From Bradyrhizobium murdochi (GTDB lineage Bacteria > Pseudomonadota > Alphaproteobacteria > Rhizobiales > Xanthobacteraceae), in NCBI RefSeq assembly GCF_000472965.1, contig NZ_AXAU01000010.1, forward strand, positions 62,001 through 126,000: a stretch of 64,000 nucleotides of DNA, read 5' to 3'. Below are positions 58,448 to 64,000 of this stretch, piece after piece. The stretch's first letter is position 1. Every line of letters begins with the position of its first letter. The translations under genes and the position numbers were made by a program. Below the pieces are notes generated by a model, which worked only from the letters and a program-made list of their open reading frames with translations, had not been told where the DNA came from and searched no databases.

Positions 58448-58475
58448 TTGCTCACGTCTTGAAAGGAGATCGCCC

Positions 58476-58841
58476 ATGAAACTCAGATACCTCACGCTTA
58501 GCGCCATCCTGCTGGCCGGAATACCGGCGTACGCACACGAGCCGAAAGGTTCACATGGAGGACGTGTTGGCGATGCCGGCGCTTACCATGCGGAACTCGT
58601 CGTGAAGGATAAGACGATTGAGATCTTCCTGACAGGTGAAGACGACAAACCAATTGACCCGAAAGGCTTCAAGGGCGTCGCCATCTTCAATTTGGGAGAA
58701 AAGGCAGAGCGCATAACACTCGCTCCTTCGGAGAAAAACGTGCTAAGCGGAACGTCGGCTACGGCCTTGCCGGCCCATCTCAAGGGAGCGGTTCAGTTCA
58801 CGGCGCCCGACGGCAAGACCGCAACCGCGCGGTTTGATTGA
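58476..58841 (+). CDS. Small periplasmic protein of the metal-efflux cluster
   Basis: A 121-residue protein with signal peptide MKLRYLTLSAILLAGIPAYA and a beta-rich mature domain starting HEPKGSHGGRVGDAGAYHAELVVKDKTIEIFLTGEDDKPID. The histidines near its N-terminus (HEPKGSHGG, AYHAEL) may bind metal. AAAGGAG precedes the ATG 28 bp after the pump gene. Such small proteins often end RND operons; the role is unknown. Confidence 0.7.
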   Translation: MKLRYLTLSAILLAGIPAYAHEPKGSHGGRVGDAGAYHAELVVKDKTIEIFLTGEDDKPIDPKGFKGVAIFNLGEKAERITLAPSEKNVLSGTSATALPAHLKGAVQFTAPDGKTATARFD

Positions 58842-58877
58842 CGCGCCCTTCGCGCCATCGGTGGGCCAATGCCTATT

Positions 58878-58976
58878 ATCATGATGCGATTTCGTAGAAT
58901 CTCATCATGATCTCATCTCTTTGTTTGAGCATGATCTTTTCGGAAAACCGCTTGGCACTTTTCCGGATCATGCTCT
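58878..58976 (-). repeat. Two-hairpin interspersed repeat (copy 2)
   Basis: On the minus strand: AGAGCATGATCCGGAAAAG ... AAGATCATGCTCAAACAAAG, then a second hairpin ATCATGATGAGATT / AATCGCATCATGAT. It matches the element at 24426-24552. The first base pair of the element overlaps the TAG stop codon of glnE. It lies between convergent genes and may terminate both. Confidence 0.75.
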
Positions 58977-61911
58977 AGTCCCCGCCCACCATGGCCCGAA
59001 AAACCCGCCTCACCTCGGCCTGGGTTTCACGTACCCGCGCTTCCAGCGTGGAGAAGTCAGGCGTGTCGCCGGCGCGCGCCATCACGCGCAAGAGGTCCTC
59101 TCCCGACGTCTCCGGCTTGAATTTGCCGGCGACGCAAAGCCTCAGGATCTGCGTCAGATCGTGATAGAGCCGCGCCGCCGAACGCAAAATCTCGGCGTCG
59201 GATGGCGGCAGCACGCCGAGGCGTGCGGCATTGTCGAGCACCTGCAGCGTGGAGACGCTGAGGATCTCGGGCTTTTCCGAGGCGTGAACGAGTTGCAAAT
59301 ACTGCGCGATGAAATCGATGTCGACCAGGCCGCCGGCAGCCTGCTTGAGGTCCCAGATTTCGTCCTCGCCCTTCTCCAGCGCAATCGCCCGGCGCATGTC
59401 CGCGACGTCGCCGGCGGTAGAGGTCGCATCGCGCGGCCGCGTCAGCACGCTGCGGATCGCGTCCTCGATCTCCTTCCGAAACGCCGGTGAAGCCGAGATC
59501 ACGCGCGCCCGCGTCAGCGCCATGTGCTCCCAGGTCCAGGCTTCGCGTTCCTGATAATCGGAAAAGGAATCGATCCGCGACGCCAGCGGCCCGGCGCGGC
59601 CCGACGGCCGCAGCCGCATATCGACTTCATAGAGTACGCCGTAATTGGTCCGCGTCGTGAACGCCGAGATCAGCCGCTGGGTCAGCCGCGTAAAATATTG
59701 CGCGCCGTGCAGCGATCGTTCGCCGTCGGAATCGGGATTGTCCGCATCGAAATCATACAACAGGATCAGGTCGAGATCGGAAGAAGCCGTCATCTCGCGG
59801 CTGCCGAGCCGGCCCATCGCGAGGATCGCGGTCTCCTGTCCCTTGATGCGGCCGTACTGGGTCGCGAACTGGTCTCTCACCAGGCCGTGCACGGTATGCA
59901 CAATGCCCTCGGCGACGTCGGCAAAGGCGACGCCAGCGTGCTGGGCGGAAACCGTGCCGGACAGGATCCGCGTTCCGATCAAAAACAGGCTCTCCTGCCC
60001 GAACAGCCGCAGGCGGTCGAGGAAGTCCTCGTAAGAGTCCGCGTCTTTCAGCGTCGCCGCCAGCCGCGCCGACAATTCCTTCCGGTCCGGCATCGCGCCG
60101 AAGAAACGGGGATCGATCAAGCCGTCCATGATCTGCGGCTGACGCGCCAGCATGTCGCCGAGCCGCGGCGCGGCGCCGAGGATCAAGGCCACCAGCGCGA
60201 CCAGATCGCGGTTCTGGTTCAACAGTGAAATCAGCCGGCCGCCGCGCTGCAATGCGCCGAGAAAGCGATCGAACGTGGTCGCGGCGTCGTCGGGGTCTTC
60301 GGCATGCGCGAGACCGTGGATCAGGCCGGGCACGAATTCGATGAAGGCAGCCTTGGTCGCCTCGTTGCGGAGCGCGCGATAGTTGCCCTGCATCCACTGC
60401 TGCAGGGTGCCAGCCACCGCGACCGGCTTCTTGAAGCCGAGCATCGTCAGGTGATCGAGCAGACGCGCATCCTCAGGTCCGCCGGCATAATTGAGCTGCG
60501 GCAGCTTCACCGTGCCGGTTGGATCGCCCTCGAACAGCTTGCCGTAATGTCCCTGCACGACGTTGAGATGGCCGAGCAAGTCCTTCGCAAAGGCCGCCCG
60601 GCTCTCATAACCGAAGAAGTTCGCAAAACGCTCTACGGCTTCGGCATCTTCGGGCAGCGCATGGGTCTGCTCGTCCGCGATCATTTGCAGTCGGTGCTCG
60701 ACGCGGCGCAGAAACTCATAGGCCGCGGTCAACTCGTCGTGGGCCTGAAAGCTGATCCAGTTGCTAGTCGCCAGCACCTGCAGCGCATGCAGCGTGGGGC
60801 GCACCCGCAGTTCCGGATGGCGGCCGCCGGCAATGAGCTGCTGCGTCTGTGCGAAGAACTCGATCTCGCGGATGCCGCCACGGCCGACCTTGACGTTATG
60901 ACCTTCGACCGCGATCTCGCTCTGGCCGCGATAGGTCTGCATCTGCCGCTTCATGTCGTGGACGTCGGCGAGCGCAGCAAAATCCAGATGCTTGCGCCAG
61001 ACGAACGGCGACAGTTCCGCGATCAGCGCCTCGCCCGCTTTGGCGTCGCCGGCGCAAACGCGCGCCTTGATCATCGCGGCGCGTTCCCAGGTCCGCCCTT
61101 CCCGCTCGTAATAGTGCAGCGCCGCCTCGGTCGAAATCGCCACCTGCGTCGAGGCCGGATCGGGGCGCAGGCGCAGATCGACGCGGAACACGTAACCTTC
61201 GCCGGAGCGTTGCTGCAGCAGGCGGGCGAGCGCCTGCGTCACCCGCACGAAGAACGGCGCAGGCTCGATGTCTGCGACCAGCGAGGTGCGGGCGGGATCG
61301 AAAAACACGATCAGGTCGATGTCGCTGGAGTAGTTCAATTCGCCCGCGCCCATCTTGCCCATCGCGAGCACGATCAATCCGCAGTCCTCCTCCGGCCGGT
61401 CATGATTGAGCGCCGTCATGCGGCCGCGCGCGACCTCCTGACGTAGCAGAAAGCGCAGCGCCGTCTGCACGGACACGGTTGCAAGATCGGTCAGCGCCGC
61501 CGTCACCCGCATCACCGGCCAGACCCCGCCGATATCGCACAGCGCGATCAACAACGCGGCCTCCGACTTCATGCGGCGAAGCAGATGCATCACGTCGGCC
61601 TCGCCCGCGGCAGCGAGTACGTCGCGCGTGCCTTTCTCGATCAGCGAGGAGAGATGTGATTCCGGGTCGCATGCCAGCAAGCGCAGCAGCCGCGCTGGGT
61701 CAGCCCGGATCAGGTCGAACAGGTATGGCGAGAACTCGGCGATGCCAAGCAGGATGGTCCTGGCAAGCGGGCGATCCAGCCACGCCATGATCTCAGCCGA
61801 TTGCTCCGGCTCCAGTTCGGCGAGCCAGTCTCCCAGGCGTTGTTCGGCGTTACTGCTGGCTGCGATATACGGCCCGCTGACGAACCGCGCGGCCAAGGCG
61901 GAGGAATTCAT
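58975..61911 (-). CDS. glnE: Bifunctional glutamine synthetase adenylyltransferase/deadenylylase
   Basis: A 978-residue enzyme with two nucleotidyltransferase halves. The N-terminal half (deadenylylation) has GELNYSSDIDLIVFFD and GYVFRVDLRLRPDP; the C-terminal half (adenylylation) has MTASSDLDLILLYDFD and LYEVDMRLRPSGRAGPLA, each followed by a helical GlnE regulatory region. It switches glutamine synthetase activity with nitrogen status via PII proteins. Its start overlaps the stop of the histidine kinase gene by 4 bp (ATGA), so it is the last gene of an operon with the two-component system. Confidence 0.96.
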   Translation of the reverse strand: MNSSALAARFVSGPYIAASSNAEQRLGDWLAELEPEQSAEIMAWLDRPLARTILLGIAEFSPYLFDLIRADPARLLRLLACDPESHLSSLIEKGTRDVLAAAGEADVMHLLRRMKSEAALLIALCDIGGVWPVMRVTAALTDLATVSVQTALRFLLRQEVARGRMTALNHDRPEEDCGLIVLAMGKMGAGELNYSSDIDLIVFFDPARTSLVADIEPAPFFVRVTQALARLLQQRSGEGYVFRVDLRLRPDPASTQVAISTEAALHYYEREGRTWERAAMIKARVCAGDAKAGEALIAELSPFVWRKHLDFAALADVHDMKRQMQTYRGQSEIAVEGHNVKVGRGGIREIEFFAQTQQLIAGGRHPELRVRPTLHALQVLATSNWISFQAHDELTAAYEFLRRVEHRLQMIADEQTHALPEDAEAVERFANFFGYESRAAFAKDLLGHLNVVQGHYGKLFEGDPTGTVKLPQLNYAGGPEDARLLDHLTMLGFKKPVAVAGTLQQWMQGNYRALRNEATKAAFIEFVPGLIHGLAHAEDPDDAATTFDRFLGALQRGGRLISLLNQNRDLVALVALILGAAPRLGDMLARQPQIMDGLIDPRFFGAMPDRKELSARLAATLKDADSYEDFLDRLRLFGQESLFLIGTRILSGTVSAQHAGVAFADVAEGIVHTVHGLVRDQFATQYGRIKGQETAILAMGRLGSREMTASSDLDLILLYDFDADNPDSDGERSLHGAQYFTRLTQRLISAFTTRTNYGVLYEVDMRLRPSGRAGPLASRIDSFSDYQEREAWTWEHMALTRARVISASPAFRKEIEDAIRSVLTRPRDATSTAGDVADMRRAIALEKGEDEIWDLKQAAGGLVDIDFIAQYLQLVHASEKPEILSVSTLQVLDNAARLGVLPPSDAEILRSAARLYHDLTQILRLCVAGKFKPETSGEDLLRVMARAGDTPDFSTLEARVRETQAEVRRVFRAMVGGD

Positions 61912-63374
61912 GCCACCTTCTGTGGCACATCCTGCGTTTGAGCCGCAAGCCTGTTGCCCGTGGCAGATAGCGCCGGGACAACCAGCGTCGCGGTCAGGCC
62001 GGGACGGGAATCGCCGAGCCTGAGTTCGCCGCCATGCAAGGTCGCCACCGCGGACGCCAGGCTGAGCCCGAGGCCGGAACCCGGCAGTGTGCGGCTGGCC
62101 TCAAGCCGCACGAATCGCTCGACCGCGTGCTTGCGATCGCCTTCGGGAATGCCGGGTCCATGATCGGTGACGCTGAGCAGCACGTGGTCGCCTTCGCGCC
62201 GCGCCTCGATCAGGATCTCCCGGGTGCGCGCCGCGGCGGCAGGGTCCAGCGGCTTAACCACCGGCGAGGGCTTGCCGTATTTGATGGCGTTCTCGACCAG
62301 ATTGGCAAGCGCCTGGCTGATCAGTTCGCGGTTGCCATGCAGCCGCGCGGTCGCGGTTTTGACGCGGAGCGTCATGCCGTCGTCTTCGGCCAGCGGCTCA
62401 TACAATTCGTGGATGCCCTTGGCGACGTCGGCCGCGTCAAAATCATCCATGTTGCCGCGCGCCTGCCCGGACTCGGCGCGCGCGATCATCAACAGCGCGT
62501 TGAAGGTGCGGATCAGCCCGTCGGATTCCTCGATGGTTCGCTCCAGCGCCGCGCGGTATTCGGCCTCGCTGCCCGAACTCGCCAACGCCTCCTCGGCACG
62601 GTTGCGCAAGCGCGTTAGCGGCGTCTTGAGGTCATGGGCGATATTGTCGGAGACTTCCTTCAGCCCCATCATCAGGGTCTCGATGCGCTCCAGCATGGCG
62701 TTGAGGTTTTCCGCGAGACGGTCGAGCTCGTCGCCGGAGCGCCCGATTGGCAGCCGCTCCGAGAGGTCGCCCGCCATGATGCGCCTTGTGGTGCCGGTCA
62801 TGGCGTCGATCCGTTGCAGCACCCGCCGCGCCACGAAGATGCCGCCGCCGATGCCAAGCACGATGACGACCAGCAGCGACCATTGCGCGGCCTTGGCGAC
62901 GATGCCGAACAGCCGCCGCCGTTCCTCAAGATCGCGGCCGACCAGCAGCCTGAATCCGTTGTCAAGTTCGGTGACACGCACCAGCGCGCGATGATTGGTG
63001 GTATCCTGCTCGTCGAGCCTGCGATACATCGTCTCCGACCAGCCTGTGGAGGCCATCACGCCCGGGGACAGCGATTCGACATTGCCGCCGAACGCTTTCC
63101 CCTCAGGCGTGGTGACAAGATAGAGATTGGCGCCAGGCCGCAGCGCGCGGTAGCCGAGCGTGTTGAAAAGGCCGCGCAGGCCGCGGCGCGTGTAGATGGT
63201 CTGGATCTCGGCGATCTCGGCATTGACGATCGTGGTGATCTGCTCGTTGATCATCCGCCGCGTATTCCAGGCGAAATAACCCAGCAGCGACGCGGCAAAT
63301 AGCGCGAACAGAAACAGATAGACCAGCGTCAGCCGGAACGCCGTGGTGCGGATCAGTTTACCGAAGGCCGTCAC
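61908..63374 (-). CDS. Sensor histidine kinase (OmpR-partner type) upstream of glnE
   Basis: A 488-residue kinase: membrane helix at about 12-35, periplasmic sensor loop (about 36-160), second helix (about 165-185, WSLLVVIVLGIGGGIFVARRVL), HAMP domain, the phospho-acceptor segment SDNIAHDLKTPLTRLRNRAEEAL and ATPase motifs ENAIKYG, VTDHGPGIP and GSGLGLSLASAVATLHGG. The loop sequence gives no ligand clue. It overlaps its response regulator gene by 17 bp and glnE by 4 bp. Confidence 0.92.
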   Translation of the reverse strand: MTAFGKLIRTTAFRLTLVYLFLFALFAASLLGYFAWNTRRMINEQITTIVNAEIAEIQTIYTRRGLRGLFNTLGYRALRPGANLYLVTTPEGKAFGGNVESLSPGVMASTGWSETMYRRLDEQDTTNHRALVRVTELDNGFRLLVGRDLEERRRLFGIVAKAAQWSLLVVIVLGIGGGIFVARRVLQRIDAMTGTTRRIMAGDLSERLPIGRSGDELDRLAENLNAMLERIETLMMGLKEVSDNIAHDLKTPLTRLRNRAEEALASSGSEAEYRAALERTIEESDGLIRTFNALLMIARAESGQARGNMDDFDAADVAKGIHELYEPLAEDDGMTLRVKTATARLHGNRELISQALANLVENAIKYGKPSPVVKPLDPAAAARTREILIEARREGDHVLLSVTDHGPGIPEGDRKHAVERFVRLEASRTLPGSGLGLSLASAVATLHGGELRLGDSRPGLTATLVVPALSATGNRLAAQTQDVPQKVA

Positions 63375-64000
63375 GGATCATGTATCCGGCGCCGCGGATC
63401 GTGTGCAGCAAGGGCCGATCAAAGCCCTTGTCGATCTTGGAGCGCAGCCGCGAAATATGCACGTCGATGACATTGGTCTGCGGATCGAAATGATAATCCC
63501 AGACGTTTTCCAGAAGCATGGTGCGGGTCACCACCTGGCCGGCATGTTTCATCAGATATTCGAGCAGGCGAAACTCGCGCGGCTGCAGCGTCAGTTCGTC
63601 CTTGCCGCGGGCGACACGATGGGAAAGACGGTCGAGCTCGAGATCGCCGACGCGGTAGGTGGTCTCCTCGGCCGGGCCGACATTGCGGCGCGACAGCACT
63701 TCGACGCGGGCCTGCAATTCGGCGAATGAATAGGGCTTTGGCAGATAGTCGTCGCCGCCGGCGCGCAGGCCCTTGATGCGGTCGTCGACCTGGCCGAGCG
63801 CGGAGAGGATCAGAACCGGCGTGCGAATGCCCTTATCGCGCAAGCTCCCGATCACCGACAGTCCGTCGCGCTTGGGCAACATGCGGTCGACCACCAGCAC
63901 GTCGTAATCGCCGCTCTCGGCCATCGATAGTCCCTCTTCGCCATCGCTGGCGAGATCGGCGACATAGCCGACTTCACGGAACGCCTTGACCAGATAGTCG
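63358..64000 (-). CDS. OmpR-type response regulator, 5' end cut by the window edge
   Basis: The frame stays open to the right edge: upstream of MAESGDYDVLVVDRMLPKRDG it reads DYLVKAFREVGYVADLASDGEEGLS, clearly receiver-domain sequence, so the ATG at 63924 is internal. The phospho-acceptor aspartate is in VVDRMLPKRDG, the threonine/serine and lysine switch residues in LILSALG and PKPYSF. The C-terminal winged helix is complete (LTLQPREFRLLEYLMKHAGQVVTRTMLLENVW ... VDVHISRLRSKID ... HTIRGAGYMIRDGLR). It pairs with the kinase encoded downstream. Confidence 0.93.
   Translation of the reverse strand, partial: DYLVKAFREVGYVADLASDGEEGLSMAESGDYDVLVVDRMLPKRDGLSVIGSLRDKGIRTPVLILSALGQVDDRIKGLRAGGDDYLPKPYSFAELQARVEVLSRRNVGPAEETTYRVGDLELDRLSHRVARGKDELTLQPREFRLLEYLMKHAGQVVTRTMLLENVWDYHFDPQTNVIDVHISRLRSKIDKGFDRPLLHTIRGAGYMIRDGLR

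Overview
The window looks like a chromosomal segment of a Bradyrhizobium-type alphaproteobacterium (Nitrobacteraceae). The basis is the high GC content, the families present (oxalyl-CoA decarboxylase/formyl-CoA transferase, tripartite tricarboxylate transporters with Bug proteins, a PdhS/PleC-like kinase, GlnE), GANTC and CtrA-like sites, and interspersed palindromic repeats that I recall as typical of this genus. No phage, transposase, CRISPR array, rRNA or tRNA was seen.

Layout. (1) 1-6.9 kb: the first ten codons of glyoxylate carboligase (gcl) running off the left edge, a small secreted protein with a stop at codon 3, an APC permease, a PanE-like reductase, a LysR regulator divergent from a Bug protein plus intradiol dioxygenase pair, and an AllR-like IclR regulator. 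(2) 7.1-22.6 kb: an oxalate island with an NDP-forming acyl-CoA synthetase, a GntR regulator, oxc, frc, a LtaS-like sulfatase between frc and a remnant of a second frc, a 45-codon small gene, tctCBA, oxlT, a CBS-domain protein and a second PanE-like reductase. Six copies of a dyad, TGGYAT-N5-ATRCCA or close to it, lie upstream of most of these transcription units and suggest one regulon. (3) 22.9-30.1 kb: a lipoprotein, a LuxR-type regulator and a type I secretion locus (adaptor and ABC transporter) next to two Gly/Asn-rich proteins built from shared modules. (4) 30.1-42.2 kb: a type V fructose-1,6-bisphosphate aldolase/phosphatase with a phosphofructokinase carrying PPi-type residues, nitronate monooxygenase, quinone oxidoreductase, a coiled-coil protein under a CtrA box, aldo/keto reductase and amidohydrolase, a PCuAC protein, and a PQQ dehydrogenase (lanthanide-type DYD motif) with its cytochrome c. 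(5) 42.5-51 kb: a cyclase-ATPase-TPR protein, a 1.3 kb repeat-filled gap, a cation diffusion facilitator and a PAS histidine kinase. (6) 51-64 kb: LysR, several small proteins, a heavy-metal RND efflux cluster, then glnE in a tight operon with a two-component system cut by the right edge.

Working model. Oxalate enters by OxlT and perhaps the TctCBA system, may be activated to oxalyl-CoA by the acyl-CoA synthetase, is decarboxylated by Oxc and recycled by Frc. Glyoxylate carboligase at the left edge would serve the assimilatory branch. The GntR protein is the obvious candidate for the shared operator. This is inferred from families, motifs and layout; nothing here was tested or searched against a database.

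A second theme is broken gene copies: short remnants of frc (3' end), nitronate monooxygenase (5' end) and the amidohydrolase (5' end) each lie within about 5 kb of the intact gene.
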